Source: Leifsonia sp. 466MF | Lineage (GTDB): Bacteria; Actinomycetota; Actinomycetes; Actinomycetales; Microbacteriaceae | NCBI RefSeq assembly: GCF_900100265.1 | Contig: NZ_LT629696.1 | Coordinates: 1,798,001 to 1,862,000 of the forward strand | DNA length: 64,000 nucleotides | Reading direction: 5' to 3' | In this document: in pieces, positions 7,969 through 17,721 of the stretch | Layout: the number at the start of each line of letters is the position of its first letter | How positions within the stretch are numbered: the stretch's first letter is position 1 | Made by a program: the position numbers and the translations under genes | The notes under the pieces: generated by a model | What the model was told of the DNA's origin: nothing | What the model saw: the letters and a program-made list of their open reading frames with translations, nothing else | Database searches by the model: none

Positions 7969-10455
7969 TCAGCCGCGCCCCCGCACGAACGTCGCCGCCT
8001 GCCGCATCGACAGCCCCGGCAGGTACGCGCGCACCAGCGCGATGCCGATCGCGGGCAGGGCGACGGGGTCCGGGTAGGCCATGATCAGCGGGTGCAGCTC
8101 CGGCTGGAACTTCTGCTTGAACTTGAGCAGCGAGCGGAAGCCGTACACGGGCTCGAGCGAGGAACTGAGGTAGCCGAGCAGCCGGTCCATAGTGTCCTTG
8201 CCGCCCTCCTGCGCCGCCGCCGTGTGGGCGAGAGGCGCGGCGGAGAGCGACATGAACTCGATGCCGTCGTCCTTCATCCGCGTGGCGGCCTCGGCGATGA
8301 GGAACTCCATCACACCGTTGATGCTGTCAGGCCGCCGCCGCATGAAGTCGAGCGTCCAGCCGACGACGATCCCGGCGCGGTAGGTGGGCAGCCAGCTCGT
8401 GACGGCCTCGATCCGGCCGTCCTCGTCTACGGCCAGCATCAGGCGCACCTCCGGGTCGCGGAGCTCGTCGAGCCCGCCGAGCGTGAACCCCATCTCGGGC
8501 AGGTCCTTCTCGGCGACCCACTGCTCGGAGATGTCGGACAACTGCACGGCCGAGGTGAGCGGGAGCGCAGCGTACGTCGTCCACTCCGAGCGGATGCCGG
8601 CGCGCTGCGCACGGTTGATGGATGAGCGGACGTCCTGCCACTTCTTGCCCGTCGTCGCCCACAGCTGCGGACGGATGACGGTCTCCTCCGCGACGGTCAT
8701 GGTCGACCAGCCGAGACGCTCGAACAGCGACGTGTAGCGAGCCTCCACGCTGTAGAACACCGGGATCCAGCCGTTGTCGTCGCAGAACCGGGCGAATCCC
8801 TGGATGGCGCCGTCGTGCGGACCGAGCGCACCGAACGGACCGCCGGTGGTCAGCGCGACCCGCCCCTCCACGCGATACGCGATCGCACCGCCGCCGATCG
8901 GGTCGAACCAGTACGAGTTGCCGGGCCAGGTCGCCATGAAGGAGATCGCGTCGCCGCCGCCGCGGTGCAGCAGCTCGCGCACGTGTGCATCCTCCGTGGT
9001 ACCGCGCCGCCGGAGTCCGCGACCGAGCATCGGCGGGATGGCCCCGATGATCGCGACGAGCCAGAACACCGTTCCGATGTTGTGGTAGACGATCGTCGCC
9101 AGCGGCGTCGTCGGGAGGTACTGCAGGGGCTCGCGCCGCAGGAAGCTGACCGGCACGAACCGCTCGAGCACATCCGCGAACAGGTCGCCGATGTCGATCG
9201 GGCGCGTGAAGCCCGTGTCGCGCTGCAGCCATCCGACGAGCACGTACACCGCGACGAGCCCGACCCCGGTCCCGAGCACCAACAAGACGTACGTCCGCAC
9301 CGCCTTGGCGGACGGCATCACGGTGAAATGGCGCCGGAACACGACGAGCAGTATCGCCATCGCGAGCGGCACGAGCGTCGACAGCGCGAGGATGAACGTC
9401 ACCTCCCAGTACCGCGGAGAGACCGACGGACGGGCGGATGCGATCGGCAGGATGCCGTAGTACAGCGCCGACAGCAGCGCAAGCAGTCCGTTCACGGCCA
9501 CCGCCAGCCACACCGCGAACCGCCGCCCGCGCAGGAGGCCATACGCCGCGACCAGCAGGAGGAGCAGCGGGAGGACCGACAGCAGCACCGGTCCGAGCCC
9601 GTTGATGCGTTCCAGTGTCAGCTCGCGGAAACAGTTGCGCGTCACGGCGAACGCCTGGCAGCGCTGGATGACCGAGGTCGCGCTGGGCGCCTCGTTGCTG
9701 AACAGCAGGCCGACCGGAGAGAGCAGGCCGTACCGCGTCGACCCGAGGAGCCCGATCACCGGCCCGACGGCGGTGATGGTCAGCGCCGAGGCGAGCAGCA
9801 CCCGGACCTCGTGATGCGAGCTGCGCAGCCATCCGCCCGACACCTTCGCCTGCCGCAGCAGCGGGCCGAGCGCCAGCCCGGTCAGCACGGCGAGCAGCCG
9901 GTAGAAGTCGGACGGCAAGCCCGAGTACAGCAGATACATGATCGCGACGAGCAGCGTTATCACGCGGATGCGGCGCCGCCAGAGCGTTCCGGCGAAGGCA
10001 CTCGCCGTCATGATCGTGCCGCCGATCGCCGTGAACGCGTCGAGTACGAGCAGCCCATGGACGTTGCGCGCCCACAGCTCGCCGATGTCGTTCGCCGCCA
10101 CCTGGATGACAGCGCCCACGACGATGCCGACGACGGCCGTGCCGAAGAACGCCAGGGCCGTGCGCCAGGTGCCCATCAGGCGCTCGGAGGCGCCCACCAG
10201 CACGACGGTGAGGACCAGGACGACGATCAGTTCGAGCAGATCGTCGGTGAAGAGCACGGCCGTGAACGGCGACCACCAGTGCCCGTCCAGCAGCTGGACG
10301 GCGCCCGCACCCAGCCATCCGCGGAGCGGCCGGTGCGGCCCGCGGATCGGCCCGGTGATGAGCGCGAGCACCAGGATGAGCAGCGTCACCCCGGTCGTGA
10401 ACGGGTGGCTCGCGATGAGCCGCGCGGTCCGCTGCGCGAGAGCGGCCGGCTTCAC
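7969..10455 (-). CDS. MprF-like aminoacyl-phospholipid synthase (DUF2156) with membrane N-terminus
   Basis: An 828-residue membrane protein. Residues 1 to about 450 form many hydrophobic helices; the first 200 resemble a rhomboid-like bundle. After a linker (about 470-500) comes a cytosolic DUF2156 domain (about 500-800): SFMATWPGNSYWFDPIGGGAIAY, FCDDNGWIPVFYSVEARYTSLFERLGW, VRSSINRAQRAG, FMSLSAAPLA and the C-terminal GFRSLLKFKQKFQPE. This is the aminoacyl-tRNA transferase domain of MprF/LysX/AlaPGS enzymes, which aminoacylate phosphatidylglycerol and modulate surface charge. The amino acid used cannot be inferred. The GTG start overlaps the esterase stop by 4 nt, so the two form one operon. 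Confidence 0.85.
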   Translation of the reverse strand: MKPAALAQRTARLIASHPFTTGVTLLILVLALITGPIRGPHRPLRGWLGAGAVQLLDGHWWSPFTAVLFTDDLLELIVVLVLTVVLVGASERLMGTWRTALAFFGTAVVGIVVGAVIQVAANDIGELWARNVHGLLVLDAFTAIGGTIMTASAFAGTLWRRRIRVITLLVAIMYLLYSGLPSDFYRLLAVLTGLALGPLLRQAKVSGGWLRSSHHEVRVLLASALTITAVGPVIGLLGSTRYGLLSPVGLLFSNEAPSATSVIQRCQAFAVTRNCFRELTLERINGLGPVLLSVLPLLLLLVAAYGLLRGRRFAVWLAVAVNGLLALLSALYYGILPIASARPSVSPRYWEVTFILALSTLVPLAMAILLVVFRRHFTVMPSAKAVRTYVLLVLGTGVGLVAVYVLVGWLQRDTGFTRPIDIGDLFADVLERFVPVSFLRREPLQYLPTTPLATIVYHNIGTVFWLVAIIGAIPPMLGRGLRRRGTTEDAHVRELLHRGGGDAISFMATWPGNSYWFDPIGGGAIAYRVEGRVALTTGGPFGALGPHDGAIQGFARFCDDNGWIPVFYSVEARYTSLFERLGWSTMTVAEETVIRPQLWATTGKKWQDVRSSINRAQRAGIRSEWTTYAALPLTSAVQLSDISEQWVAEKDLPEMGFTLGGLDELRDPEVRLMLAVDEDGRIEAVTSWLPTYRAGIVVGWTLDFMRRRPDSINGVMEFLIAEAATRMKDDGIEFMSLSAAPLAHTAAAQEGGKDTMDRLLGYLSSSLEPVYGFRSLLKFKQKFQPELHPLIMAYPDPVALPAIGIALVRAYLPGLSMRQAATFVRGRG

Positions 10456-11693
10456 GACCCGAGCCCCAGCTGCCGCGCGATCGTCGGGAAGCCATGCGCG
10501 AGCACGTAGCGCACGGTCTTCCAGTCGTGCGCGGTGCCGGGCGAGCTGAGCAGCTCGGCGTGGATCCCGGCGCGCTCGGCGTCGGCGTACAGGGTGCGGG
10601 CGAAACCGGAGTACCTCGCGTCGTCGGCGCCCGCCCCGAGGACCATCACCGAATCGCGGTACGGCGCGTTCGCCTTCATCATCGCGGCCGGCTGCGCCTT
10701 CTCGTACGCCTGCTTGGACCCGCCGAATCCCGTGCTGATGGTCAGCTCCTCATCCCCCAACGTCGGCCCGAGTTCGCTCGACGACGCGAGCGCGGAGCCG
10801 AACAGGTCCGGCCGCCCGCTCGCGAACTGCACAGCGCAGGTCGCCCCCTGCGAGTAGCCGAACACGCTCCATCCTGCCGGGTCGCTGCTCACTCGCAGGT
10901 GAGAACGCACCCAATTCCGCACATCCGTCAGGAGATACGTCGCCGAGTCGCCGTAATCGCGGGAATCGACGCACATCGGGTTGCGCCCGGGGCCGCCCAG
11001 CTGGTCGGCGGCGACCACGATGGGAGCGTAGCCGTCGTGCTGAGCAGCGAACGCATCCATCGCCGTGGCGACTCCCCCGGCGGTGAACATGTCGGCCGGC
11101 GCCCCCGGCTGACCCGAGAGCGCGTACATCACCGGAAGCGCGGGAGGATTCGCCGTCAGCGCGACCGGCGGGAGGTAGACGACAGCCTCGCGCGCCGGGA
11201 ACCGGGACTCGGTGGCCGGGATGCGGACGGTGCCGACCTCGCCCTTCGCCGGGAGCTCCCCCGCGACCACCGGCGTCGTCGTCGCCTTCCAGTCGGTGCC
11301 GGCCACGACCTCGCCGCGCTCCGAGTGCGGCTGGAGTGCCCCGTATGGCACGACGCCGAGCACATCGTTCAGGTTGCGGTAGGCGCCGAAGTCGGCGTTG
11401 ATGCCGCAGAACGCCGCCGCGAGGAACACCGGGATGCTCACGATCGCCACGACCTTCCGCCACCAGCGGGAACGGAACAGGTTCGCCACCGCGAGGCTGA
11501 TCCCGCCGAACCCGAGAGCGGTCCAGAGGGTGGTCACCGGTGTCAGGGCGACGCCGAACACGTCGAAGACGTCGGTGACCAGCCACACCAGGAACCAGCC
11601 GACCAGACCGCCGACAAGCGCAGCGATCAGCCCGGCGAGCGTCCGGCGCCAGGTGGGACGCACGAGCAGGTAGAGCGCGAGGATCGCGGCCAC
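10452..11693 (-). CDS. membrane-anchored alpha/beta-hydrolase esterase (PF00756-like)
   Basis: 413 residues from the GTG at 11693: three to four N-terminal membrane helices (about 1-110), then an extracytoplasmic esterase-D-like domain. Seen: PVMYALSGQPGAPADMF (oxyanion region), NPMCVDSRDYGDSATYLLTDVRNWV, nucleophile elbow GYSQGATCA, GAGADDARY and PGTAHDWKTVRYVL with the catalytic His. Overlaps the MprF-like gene. In Corynebacterium an esterase beside an aminoacyl-PG synthase hydrolyses the aminoacylated lipids; the same role is inferred here. In-frame homologous-looking sequence (IDKPPFLITLD) extends upstream to a CTG at 11753 with a good RBS, so the true N-terminus may be 20 residues longer. 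Confidence 0.8.
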   Translation of the reverse strand: MAAILALYLLVRPTWRRTLAGLIAALVGGLVGWFLVWLVTDVFDVFGVALTPVTTLWTALGFGGISLAVANLFRSRWWRKVVAIVSIPVFLAAAFCGINADFGAYRNLNDVLGVVPYGALQPHSERGEVVAGTDWKATTTPVVAGELPAKGEVGTVRIPATESRFPAREAVVYLPPVALTANPPALPVMYALSGQPGAPADMFTAGGVATAMDAFAAQHDGYAPIVVAADQLGGPGRNPMCVDSRDYGDSATYLLTDVRNWVRSHLRVSSDPAGWSVFGYSQGATCAVQFASGRPDLFGSALASSSELGPTLGDEELTISTGFGGSKQAYEKAQPAAMMKANAPYRDSVMVLGAGADDARYSGFARTLYADAERAGIHAELLSSPGTAHDWKTVRYVLAHGFPTIARQLGLGS

Positions 11694-11870
11694 GACATCC
11701 AGCGTGATGAGGAACGGCGGCTTGTCGATCCTCAGCGTGTTCAGCCAGTTCAGGGATGGATCCTCTCGGGGGCGGCCCGGTGGACGGGACGCGACGGACG
11801 CCTCATTATTCCGGGCTCAGTTCATCGATAGCTGAAGCTCCGTGAGAGTTCAGCCAACATCCAGAGTCCG

Positions 11871-13312
11871 TCACTCCACGGCGAGGGCGGCGACAGGCGA
11901 GACGCGCGTGGCCCGGCGGGTCGGCGCGAGTGCGGCGACGACGGCGAGAAGGGCGGCGCCCAGGATGATCGCGGCCAGGAACGGCCAGGGAAGGATCGGG
12001 GCGAGGACGCCTCCGCCGGGGATCATCCCGAGCAGTGACTGCGCGCCGATCCAGCCGTAGAGCGTTCCCAGCACGAGCCCAGTCAGCACAGAGGCGACGG
12101 TCAGCTGCGCGCTCTCGGCGAGCACCATCCTCCGCACCTGACTGGCCGTGAAGCCCAGTGCGCGCAGGAGTCCGAGCTCGCGGCCGCGCTGCAGCACGCT
12201 GAGCGAGAGCGTGTTGACGACGCCGCACGCCGCGATCACCGCCGAGAATCCGACGAGCACCGTGAACACCGCCATCGTGCCGCCGATGATGCCGTCGGCA
12301 CCCTCGTACATCCCGGGCTCCCGCGCCTCGGCATCCCGGATCAGCGCCTGCCAGGTGGATGCGGCCACTACGAACATCGTGATCAGCGTGACCCCGATCA
12401 CCAGGCCGATCGCGGTGCGGGAGCTGCGCTCCGGATTGCGTACGGCGTTGGCAGCGGCCAGCCGGCCCGCGGCGCCCCGGCCGAACAGCAGGCCGACCGC
12501 TCGCAGCACGGCGGGGAGGAAGAACGGCGCGGCCAGAACGATCCCCGTGAAGGAGAGGATGCCGCCCGGCAGTGCGATGAGCACCCCATAGGACGACAAC
12601 TGGGCGAGAGTCGCGCTGACCCGCACGAACGCGCCCGTGCCGAGGAGGAGTCCGAGGACCAGCAGCGCGGCGCCCGACAGGATGAGAGCGAGCGAGACCG
12701 CCAGCCTGCCGCGGCTCCGCACCGCGGCGGCGGGGCGCTCCTGCGCAGCACCGAGCGCCTGCACCGGCGTCACTGTGAGCACGCGTCGGCTGCCCACCCA
12801 CGAGGCGAGCCAGGTAGTGAGGACGACGATGATCGCCGGCGGCACCATGAGCAGGCTGAGGACGGGATACTGCGCCTCCGGGAGGACGCCCGTCATCATC
12901 AGGAGCCGCACCGCGAGGAGCGAGAGCGCGGCGGCAGCGGCTCCCCCGACCGCGGCCCCGATCAGACCGACCGCAAGGCCTTCGCCGGCGACCGATCGGC
13001 GCTGTGTCCGCGCGCTGGATCCGATCAGCCGCAGCAGGGCGATCGTGCGGGTGCGCCCCGAGATGACGGTGGCGAAGGTGTTCGTCGTGACGATCGCGCC
13101 GACGTAGACCGCGACGACGAAGAAGATGCCGGCGACGATCCCCAGCGCGAGCTGGACGCTGGCGCGCTCCCCCATCGACGATCCGCCGATGAAGGCGGCC
13201 ATCACATCCACCCCTCCGACCAGGGCGACGCCGAAGGCCGAGCTCAGTGCCGCCACGAGGATCCCAGCGCGGTGGTCGCGCGCGTTCGCTCGGAAGGCCG
13301 AGAAGGGGCGGC

Positions 13313-13316
<4 letters not shown>
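11871..13316 (-). CDS. ABC transporter permease, FtsX/MacB type
   Basis: A 481-residue permease with two FtsX-type units. The first is near residues 15-130 (NTFATVISGRTRTIALLRLIGSSARTQRRSV), the second near 350-480 (NTLSLSVLQRGRELGLLRALGFTASQVRRMVL, ending in ALAPTRRATRVSPVAALAVE). Partners the ATPase just upstream, whose stop overlaps this GTG by 4 nt. The large extracytoplasmic domain of MacB is reduced, as in many actinobacterial lipoprotein/antimicrobial-peptide exporters. Substrate unknown. The GTG at 13316 is chosen because upstream in-frame sequence is the ATPase gene in another frame. Confidence 0.9.
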
Positions 13317-14068
<752 letters not shown>

Positions 14069-14075
14069 ACCCTCA

Positions 14076-14081
14076 ACGCTA
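14076..14081 (-). promoter_or_regulatory. -10 box (TAGCGT) of ABC exporter operon
   Basis: TAGCGT ends 7 nt before the ATG at 14068, predicting a leaderless transcript. The same hexamer is used before comEA and the FUSC gene. Confidence 0.5.
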
Positions 14082-14116
14082 GGGAGGCGGCCCCCGCGGC
14101 CGAATCGGGCGGTGGG

Positions 14117-14154
14117 GCTATCCTGTGTCCTCCCTGAGGATGACGCGGGATAGC
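14117..14154. promoter_or_regulatory. nested inverted repeat, candidate response-regulator site
   Basis: Outer arms GCTATCC (14117-14123) and GGATAGC (14148-14154); inner arms TCCTC (14128-14132) and GAGGA (14136-14140). It lies about 40-75 bp upstream of the ABC exporter promoter and directly after the NarL-type regulator gene, a sensible position for an activator site. Confidence 0.45.
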
Positions 14155-14189
14155 ACCGACCGGTCGGCGCCGTCTGGACCGTCGGCCCG

Positions 14190-14882
14190 CTACTCGGCGG
14201 CGGTCAGGCCGTGCTCGAAGGCGTAGACCACCATCTGCACGCGGTCGCGCAGCCCCAGCTTCGCGAGGATGCGCGAGATGTGCGTCTTCACGGTCGCCTC
14301 GCTGAGGAACTCGGAGCCCGCGATCTCCGCGTTGCTCAGCCCGCGCGCGGCGAGAACGAAGATCTCGCGCTCGCGGGAGGTGAGGGAGGCGAACTCCGGC
14401 GGCTCCGGCCGCACCGGCTGTGCGGACGAGAAGTACTCGAACAGCTCGCGCGTGGCTCCTGCCGCGATGACCGCACTGCCCGCGTGCACCGTCCGGATGG
14501 CGGCGAGCAGGAACTCGGGCTCCGCATCCTTCAGCACGAACCCGCTCGCGCCGCCGCGGATCGCGCGGGCGGCCGCCTCGTCCAGGTCGAACGTCGTCAG
14601 CACCACGATCCGGGGTGCCGTGCGTCCCGCGCGCTCGGCGTCGGCGATGATCGCACTGGTGGCGGCGATGCCGTCCATCACGGGCATCCGGATGTCCATC
14701 AGCACGACGTCCGGACGCGTCTCCGCCGCCAGGCGCACACCCTCCTGCCCGTTGCCGGCCTCCCCCGCGAACTCGAGGTCGTCCTGCGAGCTGAGCAGCA
14801 TCCGCACGCCCGCGCGGAACAGCGGCTGGTCGTCGACGAGCAGCACCCGGATCGGCGCCGCCTCGACCGTCGCGCCGCTCAC
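14190..14882 (-). CDS. NarL/LuxR-family response regulator
   Basis: 230 residues. Receiver domain RVLLVDDQPLFRAGVRMLL with the phospho-acceptor in VVLMDIRMPVMDG (Asp63), then a C-terminal LuxR helix-turn-helix LTSREREIFVLAARGLSNAEIA...EATVKTHISRIL (about 165-225). The GTG start overlaps the stop of the histidine kinase, its cognate sensor. The ABC exporter genes follow 120 bp downstream and are the obvious regulatory target. Confidence 0.94.
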   Translation of the reverse strand: MSGATVEAAPIRVLLVDDQPLFRAGVRMLLSSQDDLEFAGEAGNGQEGVRLAAETRPDVVLMDIRMPVMDGIAATSAIIADAERAGRTAPRIVVLTTFDLDEAAARAIRGGASGFVLKDAEPEFLLAAIRTVHAGSAVIAAGATRELFEYFSSAQPVRPEPPEFASLTSREREIFVLAARGLSNAEIAGSEFLSEATVKTHISRILAKLGLRDRVQMVVYAFEHGLTAAE

Positions 14883-16747
14883 GCGACCGCCCCCGGGAGG
14901 AAGGCCGTGACCACGAACTCCCCGTTCTGCGGCCCGGCCGTGAGCGATCCCCCGGCGAGGGAGGCGCGCTCGCGCATCCCGGGCAGCCCGTGGCCGATCC
15001 GGGGCAGCGAGCCGGTCATGGTGGGTTCGAGGGTGGTGTCTCTCATGGTGTTCCTCACGGTGATGACGATTCCTGGTCCGCGGTGGGTCGGCGCCTCCGC
15101 GAGCACGACGCTCGCCGGGCGGCTGGTGTCGCCGTGGCGCAGGGCGTTGGTCAGAGCCTCCTGCACGATGCGGAAGGCGGCGAGCTGCTGCGCAGAGCCC
15201 AAGGCGGTGACATCCCCCTGCCGCTCCAGGTCGACGGGGAGACCGGCCGAGCGGATGTGCTCGACCGTCTGATCGAGGTCGGCCAGCGACGGCTGCGGTC
15301 CGTCGTGGGCACCCGGTTCGCGGGCGGCGTCGGCGGGATGCGACTGGCGCAGCTCGGCGAGCAGCACACGCACGTCGCCGAGCGCGGACCGGGCGGTGGA
15401 TGCGATGGTCGCGAGCGCCTCATCCACCGCGTCCGGGTCGGTGCGCCGGGCGTATCGCGCTCCGTCCGCCTGGGCGATGACGACCGCGAGCGAGTGGGCG
15501 ACCACGTCGTGCATGTCGCGCGCGATGCGGGTGCGCTCCTGCTCGACCACGACGTCCTCGACCGCCCGGTTGCGGTCGAGTTCGGCCTCCGCCCGGGCGC
15601 GGCGGGCGACGCGGGCGTTGCGCCAGGTGCGCATGAGCAGACCGAGCACCCACGAGAGGCCGAGCACCGTGACGCTCACGACGAACAGGAACGCGAACTG
15701 CAGCGCGACGCTCGCGATCGCGCTCGACAGGAGGTCGTAGTAGCCCTGCGCGACGGCGGCCGTCACCGTCAGGTACAGGGCGGCGACCAGCGCGCCGATC
15801 CCGGCCGAGATGAGGCCGGCGGCACGGACGATCCGGTCGCCGTAGGCCGCGGTCGCGTACAGCACGATGAGCACGGCGAGATTGCTGACCAGGATGCTGT
15901 GCCCGGTGGTCATCTGCAGCACGGCAGCGAGCCAGGCGACCGAGAGCGCGACCGCCGGCGACATCCGGCGCAGCGCCACGGCCACCGCGAACGCGATCGT
16001 CACCAGGAACGCCGAGCGGTCGGCGCCGGCGATGAGCAGAGAGAACACGGCCAGGGCGATGGCGCCGGCGACGTCGGTCGTCAGCTGCGTCCGGGTCAGC
16101 CGTCTGACGAGCTCCGGGCGCGAAGGGTCGTCCTCGCCGGACTCGATCCCGCCGTTGGACGCCAGCCAGACCAGGACGGACGGCCCACGGGAACCCGAGA
16201 CGGTCACGTTCGCCGCGCGCTGCCTCGCGACCAGGAACCCGAGGAGCCAGGCGGCGACGAAGATGACGGCGAGCAGCAGGCTCATCAGCAGGAACCCGAT
16301 GCCCTGGCTGGTGTAGTACCCGCCGATGACCGGGCCGAACTGCGGGAACTTCAGGTCACCGCGCACCGTGAACAGGTAGGCGACGGCCGGGGCGAGCAGG
16401 ATCGCCGACGAGAAGTCCAGCCAGCGGAGCACCCGGCCGCCGTGCGCGGCGACGCCGACCAGCGAGGCGACGACGGCGACCGCCGAGATCACCCGGAAGG
16501 CGCCATCCAGCGACTCCTGCTCGGTCAATTCGAGCAGTACGGCGACCCAGACGAGCCCCAGCGCGACACCGGGGAGGATGCGCGACAGCGCGACGGCGGC
16601 GCAGTAGAACACCAGCGCGAGCCCCGCCGCCAGGTCGTACGGCAGGCCGGTCACCAGCCACGCCGCGAACAGCACGACGGCCAGCGCAGGCTCCAGCACC
16701 CAGCGGTGCGGAGCGAGCGCGCTCAGCAGTCTGCGGCGGTCGGGCAT
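14879..16747 (-). CDS. membrane sensor histidine kinase, NarL-partner (HisKA_3) type
   Basis: 622 residues: about ten to twelve hydrophobic helices in the first 380, then a dimerisation/phosphoacceptor helix ERTRIARDMHDVVAHSLAVV with the phospho-His in DMHD (about residue 405), and an HATPase_c domain ending in GHGLPGMRERASLAGGSLTAG. The N-terminus looks like an integral membrane sensor with two repeated helical bundles; the signal is unknown. Cotranscribed with the regulator. The ATG is preceded by a TACGGT box 6 nt upstream. Confidence 0.92.
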   Translation of the reverse strand: MPDRRRLLSALAPHRWVLEPALAVVLFAAWLVTGLPYDLAAGLALVFYCAAVALSRILPGVALGLVWVAVLLELTEQESLDGAFRVISAVAVVASLVGVAAHGGRVLRWLDFSSAILLAPAVAYLFTVRGDLKFPQFGPVIGGYYTSQGIGFLLMSLLLAVIFVAAWLLGFLVARQRAANVTVSGSRGPSVLVWLASNGGIESGEDDPSRPELVRRLTRTQLTTDVAGAIALAVFSLLIAGADRSAFLVTIAFAVAVALRRMSPAVALSVAWLAAVLQMTTGHSILVSNLAVLIVLYATAAYGDRIVRAAGLISAGIGALVAALYLTVTAAVAQGYYDLLSSAIASVALQFAFLFVVSVTVLGLSWVLGLLMRTWRNARVARRARAEAELDRNRAVEDVVVEQERTRIARDMHDVVAHSLAVVIAQADGARYARRTDPDAVDEALATIASTARSALGDVRVLLAELRQSHPADAAREPGAHDGPQPSLADLDQTVEHIRSAGLPVDLERQGDVTALGSAQQLAAFRIVQEALTNALRHGDTSRPASVVLAEAPTHRGPGIVITVRNTMRDTTLEPTMTGSLPRIGHGLPGMRERASLAGGSLTAGPQNGEFVVTAFLPGAVA

Positions 16748-16753
16748 GCTTCT

Positions 16754-16759
16754 ACCGTA
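16754..16759 (-). promoter_or_regulatory. -10 box (TACGGT) of the two-component operon
   Basis: TACGGT, 6 nt before the ATG at 16747, inside the 10-bp palindrome ACCGTACGGT. Predicts a leaderless mRNA. Confidence 0.5.
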
Positions 16760-16827
16760 CGGTCCGGGTGTGCGCGGCCGGGCATCCAGCGGCCGGAATC
16801 ATCCTCGGGATGTACGGCCTCCTCCGC

Positions 16828-17721
16828 CTAGAACCCGAGCCGCCCCAGCTGCTTCGGGTCACGCTGCCAGTCCTTCGCCACCTTCACCCGGATCGACAGG
16901 AACACCTGGCGGCCGAGCAGCTTCTCGATCGGCACCCGCGCCGCGGCCCCAACGTCGCGGATGCGGCTGCCACCCTTTCCGATCACGATCGCCTTCTGGC
17001 TGTCGCGCTCGACGAAGAGGTTGGCGTAGACCTCGACGAGGTCCTTGTCGTCGCGCTCGATGATGTCGTCGATCGTCACCGCCATCGAGTGCGGCAGCTC
17101 GTCCTCGACACCCTCCAGGACGGCCTCGCGGATGTACTCGGAGATGCGGTCCTCGAGTCCCTCGTCGGTGATGGCCTCATCTGGGTAGAGCGGCGCCGAC
17201 GACTCCGGCAGCAGCTTCATGAGCTCCGAGGTCAGGGTCTCCAGCTGGATGTGGCTCACCGCCGACACCGGGATGATCGCCTCCCACTCGCGCAGCGCGG
17301 ACACCGCGAGCAGCTGCTCGGCCACCTGCGTCTTGCCTGCCGCATCCACCTTGGTCACGATCGCGACCTTCTTGGCGCGCGGGTACTCGTCCAGCTGTTC
17401 GTTGATGAACCGGTCGCCCGGGCCGATCTTCTCGTCGGCGGGGACGCAGAAGCCGATCACGTCGACATCGCCCAGGGTGGACTGGACGAGCGTGTTGAGG
17501 CGCTCTCCGAGCAGCGTTCGCGGCCGGTGGATGCCCGGGGTGTCGACCAGGATGAGCTGGCCGTCCTTCTGATGGACGATCCCGCGGATCGCGCGCCGGG
17601 TGGTCTGCGGCTTCGAACTCGTGATGGCGACCTTCTCGCCGACGAGGGCGTTGGTCAGCGTCGACTTGCCCACGTTGGGGCGGCCGACGAACGAGACGAA
17701 TCCGGCGTGGTACTCGGTCAC
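16828..17721 (-). CDS. era: GTPase Era
   Basis: 297-residue GTPase needed for 16S rRNA maturation and 30S assembly. G1 GRPNVGKST at 13-21, effector region KPQTTRRAIRGI, G3 DTPGIH, G4 TKVD, G5 VSAV, and a C-terminal KH domain with GKGGSRIRDVGAAARVPIEKLLG and KDWQRDPKQLGRLGF. Complete and of normal length. The GTG start overlaps the CNNM stop. Last gene of the ybeY-CNNM-era run. Confidence 0.97.
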   Translation of the reverse strand: MTEYHAGFVSFVGRPNVGKSTLTNALVGEKVAITSSKPQTTRRAIRGIVHQKDGQLILVDTPGIHRPRTLLGERLNTLVQSTLGDVDVIGFCVPADEKIGPGDRFINEQLDEYPRAKKVAIVTKVDAAGKTQVAEQLLAVSALREWEAIIPVSAVSHIQLETLTSELMKLLPESSAPLYPDEAITDEGLEDRISEYIREAVLEGVEDELPHSMAVTIDDIIERDDKDLVEVYANLFVERDSQKAIVIGKGGSRIRDVGAAARVPIEKLLGRQVFLSIRVKVAKDWQRDPKQLGRLGF

